The notes under the pieces were generated by a model. The model ran no database searches, was not told the origin of the DNA, and saw nothing but the letters and a program-made list of their open reading frames with translations. This document shows, piece by piece, positions 8,343 through 15,991 of a stretch of DNA of 58,812 nucleotides. How positions within the stretch are numbered: the first letter of the stretch is position 1; every line of letters starts with the position of its first letter. A program made the translations under genes and the position numbers. The stretch comes from Rhodovulum strictum (GTDB lineage: Bacteria; Pseudomonadota; Alphaproteobacteria; Rhodobacterales; Rhodobacteraceae): NCBI RefSeq assembly GCF_009649175.1, contig NZ_WJPO01000024.1, forward strand, positions 1 to 58,812. The letters run 5' to 3'.

Positions 8343-8695
8343 GGAGCACTCCTCAACATGCCGGCAGGGATCAGGAACCGACCGGCGGCTCTCATAGGAT
8401 ATCGGGGGCCAGCGCTCAAGGTCGATGATCTATCTGCCATGACAGAGCAATCCGATCATGCGGCAGCGTCGGCATCTGTTTGCGAGCACAAAGGTCTGCC
8501 CTGCCGTCATCCCGATGCAGCGGTGGCGAATCCCTTGTCTGCGCGCCGGCGTTCCCCTATTGTTCTCCTTTGCCCCCACCCCGGTCCGCCGCCGCCGCTC
8601 CATGCCCGGCCGCTTGCCGGCCATCGGCGTCGAAAGGTCCGGGCAGCAAGGGGAGAAACCGCTGCCGGAGGGTGAGCAGTCATCACGGGCCAGGA
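8343..8695. promoter_or_regulatory. Intergenic region upstream of imuA with SOS control
   Basis: No convincing gene lies here. The stretch holds the LexA box at 8551-8565 and then about 140 bases of untranslated leader or alternative upstream start codons for imuA. Confidence 0.5.
8551..8565 (+). promoter_or_regulatory. LexA (SOS) box upstream of imuA
   Basis: GTTCCCCTATTGTTC is an exact match to the alphaproteobacterial LexA operator GTTC-N7-GTTC. It lies ahead of the imuA-imuB-dnaE2 cassette, which is SOS-induced in the alphaproteobacteria where it has been studied. Repression by LexA and induction by DNA damage are therefore expected. Confidence 0.8.
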
Positions 8696-8707
8696 ATGCG
8701 AACACCG

Positions 8708-9340
8708 ATGCCGGATCCGCTTGCCCTTCGTCCCGCCCGTGTGCACGAGGCCGAGGGGCCGGGCCGTCGGGCCTTTGCGGTGTTCCAGGCCGCGCGCCAT
8801 CCCGGGCCGCTGGTCTGGATCCTGCCCGCCCATGCCCCGCAGATGCCGATGCCGCCCGGCCTGCCGCCGGGAATCGCCAGCCGTCTGCACCTGGTGCGGC
8901 CGAAGGGCGAGACCGACCTGCTGTGGGCGATCGAGGAATCGCTGCGCGCCGCCCCTGTCGGCCTGGTGATCGCCGAGCCGGAAAAGCCCCTGTCGCTGAC
9001 CGCGGGTCGCCGGTTTCAACTGGCGGCCGAAGCCGGGCAGACCACGGGCCTGATCCTGATCCGCGATGGCGCGGGCAGCAATGCCGCCGAGACGCGCTGG
9101 CACTGTGCGCCCCGTGCCGCCGATGCGGCGGACTCGACTCTGCAGTGCTGGTCACGTATCAAGAACAAAAGAGGAACTACGGGACGCTGGATTGTGAACT
9201 GGGATGGCGCGTCGGCTGCTTTCGATCTGGTTTCCGCGACTGGCGAGCGACACGAGCCTGCGCCGCCGCCCCGTCCCGGGGCCCTTCGCGCTGACCCTGC
9301 GCAGGGGCAATGCCGACCATCTGCACTGCCTGACGCCTGA
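8708..9340 (+). CDS. imuA: ImuA, mutasome accessory protein
   Basis: A 210-aa RecA/SulA-like protein of the ImuA-ImuB-DnaE2 translesion mutasome. The segment PLVWILPAHAP and the C-terminal block KNKRGTTGRWIVNWDG are typical of alphaproteobacterial ImuA; no intact Walker A is seen. The frame opens upstream, and ATG codons at 8696 and 8708 are both possible; I use 8708 as the more conservative choice. The 3' end overlaps imuB by 137 bases. A second LexA-like box lies inside the coding sequence at 9163-9177. ImuA acts in the cytoplasm with ImuB at stalled replication forks. Confidence 0.75.
   Translation: MPDPLALRPARVHEAEGPGRRAFAVFQAARHPGPLVWILPAHAPQMPMPPGLPPGIASRLHLVRPKGETDLLWAIEESLRAAPVGLVIAEPEKPLSLTAGRRFQLAAEAGQTTGLILIRDGAGSNAAETRWHCAPRAADAADSTLQCWSRIKNKRGTTGRWIVNWDGASAAFDLVSATGERHEPAPPPRPGALRADPAQGQCRPSALPDA
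9163..9177 (-). promoter_or_regulatory. Second LexA-type box inside imuA, before imuB
   Basis: On the minus strand this reads GTTCCTCTTTTGTTC, matching GTTC-N7-GTTC and identical at 13 of 15 bases to the box at 8551. It ends 26 bases before the imuB start. It encodes Lys-Asn-Lys-Arg-Gly-Thr in ImuA with AT-rich codons (AAA, AGA, GGA, ACT) that are rare in this GC-rich region, as if the DNA sequence itself were under selection. Confidence 0.65.
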
Positions 9341-10679
9341 GGCCGAGGTGCGCGGGCTGTCGCGCGGCATGGCGCTGGCCGATGCCCGCGCGATCTGCCC
9401 CGAGCTGGCCACCCGCCCCGCCGATCTGGCGCGCGAGGCGGCGGCGCTGGCCAGCCTGCGCCGCTGGGCGGGGCGCTATGCGCCGATGGTGGCCAGCGAC
9501 GGGCCGGACGGGCTGATCGCCGACATCACCGGCGTTGCGCATCTTTTCGGCGGCGAGGAAGAGCTGCGCGCCGATCTGCATGCCCGGCTGGACCGCGCGG
9601 GGCTGACGGCGGCCAGCGCCATCGCCGACAGCCGCGGCGCGGCCCATGCGCTGGCGCGCCATGGCGGCGGGATCCTGGCCGAGGGCGCGCTGTCCGAAGG
9701 GGTCGGGCGGCTGCCGGTCTCGGCGCTGCGCATCGACCATGCGACGGCCGAGGCGCTGGCGCGCGTGGGGCTGACCCGCATCGCCGATCTGACCGCGCTG
9801 CCGCGGGCGCCGCTGGCCCGGCGCTTCGGGCCGGGGCTGGTGCTGCGGCTGGACCAGATCCTGGGCCATCAGCCCGAGCCGGTGGCCGCGGCCCCCGATC
9901 CCCCGCATTTCGGGGTGCGGATGACCCTGCCCGAGCCGATCGGGTTGCAGGCCGATGTGATGGCGGGACTGGGCCGCCTGCTCGAGCGGCTTTGCCGGAC
10001 GCTGGCCCTGCATCAGCGCGGCGCGCGGCGGCTGCGGCTGGAACTGCGCCGGGTGGATCGCGGCGTTGCCCATGTCGAGATCGGCCTGGCCCGCCCGCTG
10101 CGCGACCCCGACCGGATCGCGGCGCTGTTCGTCAAGGGCGTGCAGGAGATCGACGCCGGTTTCGGCATCGACGCGCTGCGGCTGAGCGCGCCCGTCACCG
10201 AACCGCTGGCGCCCGAGCAGATCGGCGGTGGCGGCGCGGCGGTGCGGGGCGAGGATGCGCTGGCCGACCTGGTCTCGCGGCTGGGCAACCGGATCGGCTT
10301 TGACCGGGTGCTGCGCCTGCTGCCCGCCGACAGCCGCATCCCCGAGCGCAGTTTCCTGATCGCCCCTGCCGCCTATAGCGCCCCCGCCCCGGAACCGCCG
10401 CGCCGCGGTCCCGCCCGGCCGATCACGCTCTTTCCGCCCGAGCCTGTCAGTGCGGTTTCCGGCCACCCGCCCGCGCGGTTTCGATGGCGGCGGATGGAGT
10501 TCGCCACGCTGCGCGCCATCGGCCCCGAACGCATTGCACCGGAATGGTGGCTGGACGATCCGGCCTGGCGCACGGGGCTGCGCGATTACTGGCGGATCGA
10601 GACGAAACAGGGCCCGCGGCTGTGGCTGTTTCATACCCCGCTGGCGCCCGGCTGGCAGGTGCAGGGGGAATTCGCATGA
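9204..10679 (+). CDS. imuB: ImuB, Y-family polymerase-like mutasome hub
   Basis: A 491-aa Y-family (DinB-like) protein: MARRLLSIWFPRLASD at the start, palm and finger segments (SRGMALADARAICPEL, GLIADITGVAHLFGGEEEL), then an HhH-type segment and a C-terminal tail ending WQVQGEFA. ImuB proteins lack the full set of polymerase acidic residues and instead bridge DnaE2, ImuA and the sliding clamp. The 3' end overlaps dnaE2 by 4 bases (ATGA), so translation is coupled. Confidence 0.9.
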   Translation: MARRLLSIWFPRLASDTSLRRRPVPGPFALTLRRGNADHLHCLTPEAEVRGLSRGMALADARAICPELATRPADLAREAAALASLRRWAGRYAPMVASDGPDGLIADITGVAHLFGGEEELRADLHARLDRAGLTAASAIADSRGAAHALARHGGGILAEGALSEGVGRLPVSALRIDHATAEALARVGLTRIADLTALPRAPLARRFGPGLVLRLDQILGHQPEPVAAAPDPPHFGVRMTLPEPIGLQADVMAGLGRLLERLCRTLALHQRGARRLRLELRRVDRGVAHVEIGLARPLRDPDRIAALFVKGVQEIDAGFGIDALRLSAPVTEPLAPEQIGGGGAAVRGEDALADLVSRLGNRIGFDRVLRLLPADSRIPERSFLIAPAAYSAPAPEPPRRGPARPITLFPPEPVSAVSGHPPARFRWRRMEFATLRAIGPERIAPEWWLDDPAWRTGLRDYWRIETKQGPRLWLFHTPLAPGWQVQGEFA

Positions 10680-13600
10680 CCCGCTATGCCGAGCTGTGCG
10701 TCACCACCAATTTCACCTTCCTGACCGGCGCCTCGCATCCCGAGGAACTGGTGGTGCGCGCCGCCGAACTGGGGCTGGACGCCATCGCGATCACCGACCG
10801 CAATTCGGTCGCGGGGGTGGTGCGGGCGTTCTCGGCGCTGAAGGAACTGGCGCGGCTGGCGGATGAAGGCCCCGCGATCCGCTCGCAGCGGGTGATGGAC
10901 CATTCCAGCCGGCAGAGCGTCGCGGCGGGCAGCGCGGCCATCGCCCGGGCCGCGATGCTGCCGAAGCTGATCGTGGGGGCGCGGCTGGTGCTGGCCGACA
11001 GCCCGGTGGAGTGGCTGGCGCTGCCCACCGATGCCGCCGCCTGGTCGCGGCTGACGCGGATGCTGTCGCTCGGTAAGCGGCGGGCGGCCAAGGGTCAATG
11101 CCACCTGACCCGCGCCGATCTCGAGGAATGGGGCGAGGGGCTGATCCTGATCGCGCTGCCCCCCGACCCGATGGAGCACGCCACCCCTCCGGACCTGCGC
11201 CGCCTTGCGCGCCGCTTTCCGGGGCGCTGCTTTCTGGGGGCGGCGCCGCAATATGACGGGCGCGACCAGGCCCGGCTTGACCGGCTTGCGGGGATGGCGC
11301 AGGCGACCGGGATGCCGATGGTGGCGGTGGGCGAGGTGCTGATGCATCGCGCCGCCCGCCGCCCGCTGGCCGATGTGCTGACCTGCCTGCGCGAGGGCTG
11401 CACCATCGACAGCATCGGCACCCGGCGCCTTGCCAATGGCGAAAGGCGGCTGAAATCGGGGGCCGAGATGGCGCGGCTGTTCCACCGCTATCCCGCCGCG
11501 ATCCGCCGCACGCTGGAAATTGCCGATGCCTGCGCCTTCCGGCTGGATGACCTGCGCTATCAATACCCGGACGAGGCGCTGAACGGCGAACCCGCGCAGG
11601 ACCGGCTGGAACGGCTGACGCGCGAGGGGCTTTCGTGGCGCTATCCCGAAGGCCCGCCGCCGAAGATCGTCGCACGCGTCGACAAGGAACTGACCCTGAT
11701 CCGCGAGGTCGGCTATGCGCCCTATTTCCTGACGGTGCACGACATCGTGGCCTTTGCCCGCTCGAAGGGGATCCTTGCCCAGGGCCGCGGCTCGGCGGCC
11801 AATTCGGTGGTCTGCTACCTGCTTGGCATCACCGAGGTGCCGCCCGAGTCCATCACCCTGATCTTCGAACGCTTCATCTCGAAAGAGCGCGGCGAGCCGC
11901 CCGATATCGACGTGGATTTCGAGCATGAGCGGCGCGAGGAGGTGATCCAGTGGATCTATGACCGCTACAGCCGCGAACGCGCCGGGCTGACCGCCACCGT
12001 GATCCATTTCCGAAGCCGCGCCGCGATCCGCGAGGTGGGCAAGGTCATGGGGCTGAGCCAGGACGTGATCGCGCGGCTGTCGGGCCAGATCTGGGGCTGG
12101 TCCGCGACCGCGCCGGGCGAGGACCGGCTGCGCGAGGCCGGGCTCGATCCCGCCGACCATCGCGTGATGCTGGCCACCCGCCTGATCGCCGAGATCATCG
12201 GCTTTCCCCGCCACCTTTCCCAGCATGTCGGCGGCTTCGTCATCACCCAGGGTCGGCTGGACGAGTTGTGCCCGATCGAGAACGCCGCGATGGAGGATCG
12301 CACCATCATCGAATGGGACAAGGACGATATCGACGCGCTGGGGCTGATGAAGGTGGACATCCTTGCGCTGGGGATGCTGACCGCGATCCGCAAGGCGTTC
12401 GGGCTTCTGGAAATCCACCGCAAGCGCCGCCTGACGCTGGCCAATGTCCCGCCCGAGGACCGGGCGGTCTATGACATGCTCTGCCGGGCCGATGCCGTGG
12501 GTGTGTTCCAGGTCGAAAGCCGGGCGCAGTTGAACTTCCTGCCCCGGATGCGGCCGCGCAAGTTCTACGACCTGGTCTGCGAGGTCGCCATCGTCCGCCC
12601 CGGCCCGATCCAGGGCGGCATGGTGCATCCCTTCCTGAACCGCCGCATGGGCCGCGAGCCGGTCGAGGATCTGGGCCCCGCGATGATGGAGGTGCTGGGC
12701 CGCACCTATGGCGTGCCGCTGTTCCAGGAACAGGCGATGCAGATCGCCGTGGTCGCCGCGGGCTTCACACCGGCCGAGGCCGACCGGCTGCGCCGCAGCC
12801 TTGCAACCTTCAAGCGGATGGGCACCATCGGCGGTTTCCGCGACCGGTTCGTGTCGGGGATGCTGGAGCGCGGCCATGATGCCGGTTTCGCCGAACGCTG
12901 CTTTGCCCAGATCGAGGGCTTCGGCTCCTACGGGTTCCCCGAAAGCCACGCGGCCAGCTTTGCACGCCTTGTCTATGTCTCGGCCTGGCTGAAATGCCAC
13001 CACCCGGCGATCTTTGCCTGCGCCCTGCTGAACAGCCAGCCGATGGGCTTCTACGCCCCCGCGCAGCTTGTCCGCGACGCGCGCGAGCACGGGGTCGAGG
13101 TACGGCCCGTCTCTGTCAACCATTCCGACCGGGACTGCACGCTGGAGCCGCGCTCGGACGGGGCGCTGGCGCTGCGGCTGGGGTTTCGCCAGATCAAGGG
13201 CCTGCGCGCGGAGGATGCCGCCTGGATCGCCGCCGCCCGCGGCAATGGCTACCCGGATGTCGAAAGCCTGTGGCGCCGGGCGGGGGTCGGGCCGGAGGCG
13301 CTGGAACGGCTGGCCGAGGGCGACGCCTTTGCCGCCCTGGGCCTTGCCCGCCGCGATGCGCTCTGGGCCGCGCGCGCGTTGCGGGCGCCTGCGCCGCTGC
13401 CGCTGTTCGGCGCGGATGGCGAGGGCGGCGCGGAGCCCGCGCTCGAGCTGCCGGCGATGACGCTGGGGCAGGAGGTGATCGAGGATTACCTGTCGCTGCG
13501 GCTCTCGTTGCGCGCCCATCCGCTGGAACTGCTGCGCCCGGCCCTGCCCGAAAGCCTGCCCCATGACCGGCTGGCCGGGGCGAGCGGCCGCGTCACCGTC

Positions 13601-13978
13601 GCCGGCCTTGTCATCACCCGCCAGCGGCCCGGCACCGCCTCGGGCGTGATCTTCGTGACGCTCGAGGACGAAACCGGCGTGGCGAATGTGGTGGTCTGGA
13701 CGCGGGTCTACGAACGCTTCCGCCAGGCCGTGATCGCCGGGCGGCTCTTGCGCGTCACCGGCCGGATCGAACGCGACGGCCCGGTGGTGCATGTCATCGC
13801 CGAACAGGTCGAGGATCTGTCGCCCCGGCTCGCCACCCTCGGCCGACCGGTGCCGATCCCCGCCAATGACGGTCGCGCGGATGAGACCCGCCGCCCCGCA
13901 GGCGGCAGCCTGCGCCCCTCGGCCCGCCACCCGCGCGACCAGGCCAGGCGCCTCTTTCCCAGCCGGGATTTTCACTAG
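10676..13978 (+). CDS. dnaE2: Error-prone DNA polymerase III alpha subunit DnaE2
   Basis: A 1100-aa C-family polymerase for translesion synthesis. The N-terminal PHP domain (ELCVTTNFTFLTGASHPEEL, AIAITDRNSVAGVVRA) is followed by palm and fingers with the catalytic acidic cluster DIDVDFEHERREE near residues 410-420, a YGVPLFQEQAMQ segment, and a C-terminal OB domain near residues 974-1010 (RVTVAGLVITRQRPG, IFVTLEDETG). The length matches DnaE2 and is slightly shorter than replicative DnaE. Start: the ATG at 10676 overlapping the imuB stop. The longer upstream frame runs inside imuB. It acts as the catalytic member of the ImuAB-DnaE2 mutasome. Confidence 0.93.
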   Translation: MTRYAELCVTTNFTFLTGASHPEELVVRAAELGLDAIAITDRNSVAGVVRAFSALKELARLADEGPAIRSQRVMDHSSRQSVAAGSAAIARAAMLPKLIVGARLVLADSPVEWLALPTDAAAWSRLTRMLSLGKRRAAKGQCHLTRADLEEWGEGLILIALPPDPMEHATPPDLRRLARRFPGRCFLGAAPQYDGRDQARLDRLAGMAQATGMPMVAVGEVLMHRAARRPLADVLTCLREGCTIDSIGTRRLANGERRLKSGAEMARLFHRYPAAIRRTLEIADACAFRLDDLRYQYPDEALNGEPAQDRLERLTREGLSWRYPEGPPPKIVARVDKELTLIREVGYAPYFLTVHDIVAFARSKGILAQGRGSAANSVVCYLLGITEVPPESITLIFERFISKERGEPPDIDVDFEHERREEVIQWIYDRYSRERAGLTATVIHFRSRAAIREVGKVMGLSQDVIARLSGQIWGWSATAPGEDRLREAGLDPADHRVMLATRLIAEIIGFPRHLSQHVGGFVITQGRLDELCPIENAAMEDRTIIEWDKDDIDALGLMKVDILALGMLTAIRKAFGLLEIHRKRRLTLANVPPEDRAVYDMLCRADAVGVFQVESRAQLNFLPRMRPRKFYDLVCEVAIVRPGPIQGGMVHPFLNRRMGREPVEDLGPAMMEVLGRTYGVPLFQEQAMQIAVVAAGFTPAEADRLRRSLATFKRMGTIGGFRDRFVSGMLERGHDAGFAERCFAQIEGFGSYGFPESHAASFARLVYVSAWLKCHHPAIFACALLNSQPMGFYAPAQLVRDAREHGVEVRPVSVNHSDRDCTLEPRSDGALALRLGFRQIKGLRAEDAAWIAAARGNGYPDVESLWRRAGVGPEALERLAEGDAFAALGLARRDALWAARALRAPAPLPLFGADGEGGAEPALELPAMTLGQEVIEDYLSLRLSLRAHPLELLRPALPESLPHDRLAGASGRVTVAGLVITRQRPGTASGVIFVTLEDETGVANVVVWTRVYERFRQAVIAGRLLRVTGRIERDGPVVHVIAEQVEDLSPRLATLGRPVPIPANDGRADETRRPAGGSLRPSARHPRDQARRLFPSRDFH

Positions 13979-14149
13979 GGCCTGCCGCGCCCCCGGCCTC
14001 AGTCGACCGATGCGCCGGGCATAGGCCGGGAGCTTCCCGGCGCGAGGCCCTCAGCCAGGGACAGCCGCGGTCACGAAAGGTCTTGTCCGATCAAAAGTCG
14101 AGACGGAAGTGTTCCCGCAGAGATCAGCGGCGCTCTGCATCGCTGGCCG

Positions 14150-14352
14150 CCGTGCTCAGGAAGCGACAGGCGCACTTGGGCGACACCGAGCAGGGCGGAC
14201 GAGCAAGGTCGGCGCTCTCCGGACATCGGCCGCTGCTTCCGTTGCCGCGGTGCGGCCCGTCACTCCAGCCATTCGCTGCGCCTTCGAAGCCGGGGTCCGG
14301 CGAAACAATGCCGCGCGGTGTCTTTCGGATATCCAACAAAACCGTCAGATGT
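14150..14352 (-). repeat. Dispersed intergenic repeat, copy 1
   Basis: Read on the minus strand, this stretch begins CATCTGACGGTTTTGT and contains a 31-base core (14252-14282) that is 30/31 identical to 22409-22439 on the plus strand. The shared translation fragment is AANGW(S/N)DGP. Similarity continues more weakly on both sides for about 190 bases in total. No gene is evident; the rest of the 13979-14474 gap shows nothing else. Confidence 0.65.
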
Positions 14353-14474
14353 CGGAGCCCAGCCCTCTCTTTTCGGCAGGAAGCTTAGAGCGTTGTCCCA
14401 GCAAACTGAATCGTTGGGGATTCCCATGAGGGAGCAGTTCTGATTCAACCTATCCGCGGGGGAGGAGGCCGGCG

Positions 14475-14777
14475 ATGATGGTGAAAGCGCTGTCCGTCGA
14501 TCTTCGCGCCCGCGTCCTGAAGGCGGTAGCCGAGGGCGCGAGCCATCGCGCCGTGGCGGAGCGGTTCGGCGTCAGCGCAGCCAGCGTCAGCCGATGGCGG
14601 GCGCTGGCGCGATCGAAGGGTGAGCTGCGCCCCGGCAATATCGTAGTCATGGACAACCTGTCCAGCCACAAGCCCTGCATTCAGCCCATGACAAGCGGGT
14701 CGGACTCCTGCGCCGAGAGGCCCCGGGAGAGCTGCGACGACATGGCCTCATCGCCATTGCCTAGGGGGTGTCTGTAG
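14475..14777 (+). pseudogene. IS630-family transposase, internally deleted
   Basis: The first 46 codons encode the N-terminal HTH of an IS630-type transposase (KALSVDLRARVLKAVAEG, then VSAASVSRWRALARS). The reading then jumps directly to LRPGNIVVMDNLSSHK, which is the DDE-domain block containing the second Asp, and homology ends at about 14673. The central region and the C-terminal catalytic Glu are missing, so it cannot be active. The remaining codons to 14777 look unrelated. Confidence 0.8.
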
Positions 14778-14862
14778 CGAACGCGCGGCCGTTCCGTCTC
14801 GGTCTTTGAGAATTGTCATCGTGCCGAACTGCTGTCACGCCCGAGCAGGATGGACACCCCCT
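14762..14862. repeat. 101-bp segment bounded by 10-bp inverted repeats
   Basis: AGGGGGTGTC (14762-14771) and GACACCCCCT (14853-14862) are perfect inverted repeats, with TA bases nearby on both sides. This resembles a small non-autonomous element or the ends of a deleted insertion sequence next to the IS630 remnant. There is no coding capacity. Confidence 0.4.
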
Positions 14863-14900
14863 CTCTATGATCTGCCATGCGTCGGCCACCGGCGCCGCGG

Positions 14901-15468
14901 CTAGAGTATCGCCATTGCGTCCCGCATGAACTCGAGCGCGACTGCGAATTGCAGGACGCCGAATACTAAACCGAGCAGTTGCAGCGGCACCGGTCCGATC
15001 ATGCGCATGATCGCCTTGGCGCGCAAAATGAGGATCCAGTTCAAACCCACCATGCCGAGTACCATGGCAAGGATGCCGAGCTTGGTCTCGATCCCCGGAA
15101 AGGCCAAGGCGAAGATCAGCGGGACCGCCGCGGCCTGTATCTGCGCAGGGTCGACCTGCCTTTCCGCCGCCGGGGTTGCCAGCAGGGCCTGGAGCGACAT
15201 GGCGAAGAGTGCCACGCCTCCGGCGCCGATGAGCACCGGAAAGGAGATACCCCAGGCGCAAAGCACCCCGGTCCCGAGCAGGACGGTCAGCACGAAGGCG
15301 CCTGCCACGAGACCTGCAGACCGGCCGGCCAAGGGCCTTCACACCCGGCTCCATGTCGCTCTCGCCCACGACGGAGAAGGTGGCAATGGCGCGGATCGGT
15401 TCCATCGTCATGAAGACGAGCCCGAACAGCTGAGCCCAAGGCATCTGGCTCGCGTTGTCCGGGGTCAC
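14901..15468 (-). pseudogene. MarC-family membrane protein, frameshifted
   Basis: The first part (GTG at 15468; LFGLVFMTMEPIRAIATFSV) and the second part (AGRSAGLVAGAFVLTVLLG through ILRAKAIMRMIGPVPLQLL to the stop at 14901) together read as one MarC-type integral membrane protein of about 188 aa with several membrane segments. They are in different frames. The shift maps near 15325-15335, where one extra C in a CCC run would explain it. The start overlaps the upstream gene by GTGA. The function of MarC proteins is not established. It may be a real inactivation or a sequencing error. Confidence 0.65.
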
Positions 15469-15932
15469 TTCTCATGTACCACGATTGCCGAAATGGTCAT
15501 GTAGTTCACGACGGCCGCGACAACCCCTGCGACCACGCCGAGGATCAGGACGGCCGTGCCGAGGCTCACCTCGACGGTGCCCATGATGTGCTGCCACAAG
15601 ACCGCCCCGGCGACGACGGCACCGAAGGCGAAAAGACCGTGCTTGATCACCAGCCAGAGCGTGGTGGGTATGAACGGCTTCTTGGGCGCTTTCGTGGTCC
15701 AGTGCGCGACGGCGGTCAGGATCATGGCAAGCGACACCGCCAGCGGCACGGACGAGCCCAGCACGGTGTGGGTCTCCGTGCCGATCGAATCCACCGACAC
15801 CGGGATGGGGCTGGTTCCGCGCAGGATGAAGAACTGGATCGCGCCGTTGATCACGGCGTTGATCACCCCGCTGATCAAGGCGCCAACGAGGATTCCGAGC
15901 GTCGTCATGGTATGGGGGGTAGCGTCCGTCAT
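15465..15932 (-). CDS. Small integral membrane protein, four TM segments
   Basis: A 155-aa protein, almost wholly hydrophobic, with four predicted membrane segments (residues about 9-32, 50-70, 85-107 and 115-145) and a Lys-rich loop (HWTTKAPKKPF) between the second and third. The first segment LGILVGALISGVINAVINGA is rich in small residues. I do not recognise the family. It lies between the porin gene and the MarC-like gene on the same strand and is translationally coupled to the latter, suggesting the two membrane proteins work together. Confidence 0.7.
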   Translation of the reverse strand: MTDATPHTMTTLGILVGALISGVINAVINGAIQFFILRGTSPIPVSVDSIGTETHTVLGSSVPLAVSLAMILTAVAHWTTKAPKKPFIPTTLWLVIKHGLFAFGAVVAGAVLWQHIMGTVEVSLGTAVLILGVVAGVVAAVVNYMTISAIVVHEK

Positions 15933-15991
15933 GTCGGTCTTCCATGTCTGGGCCGGGGCTGCCGGTCGGTTGGTCGGATGAGCGGGCGTGC

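Noticed and set aside
9177-13975. Very long minus-strand open frames opposite imuB and dnaE2
   Set aside because: They are Arg/Gly/Gln-rich shadows of high-GC coding DNA; the plus strand has clear polymerase domains.
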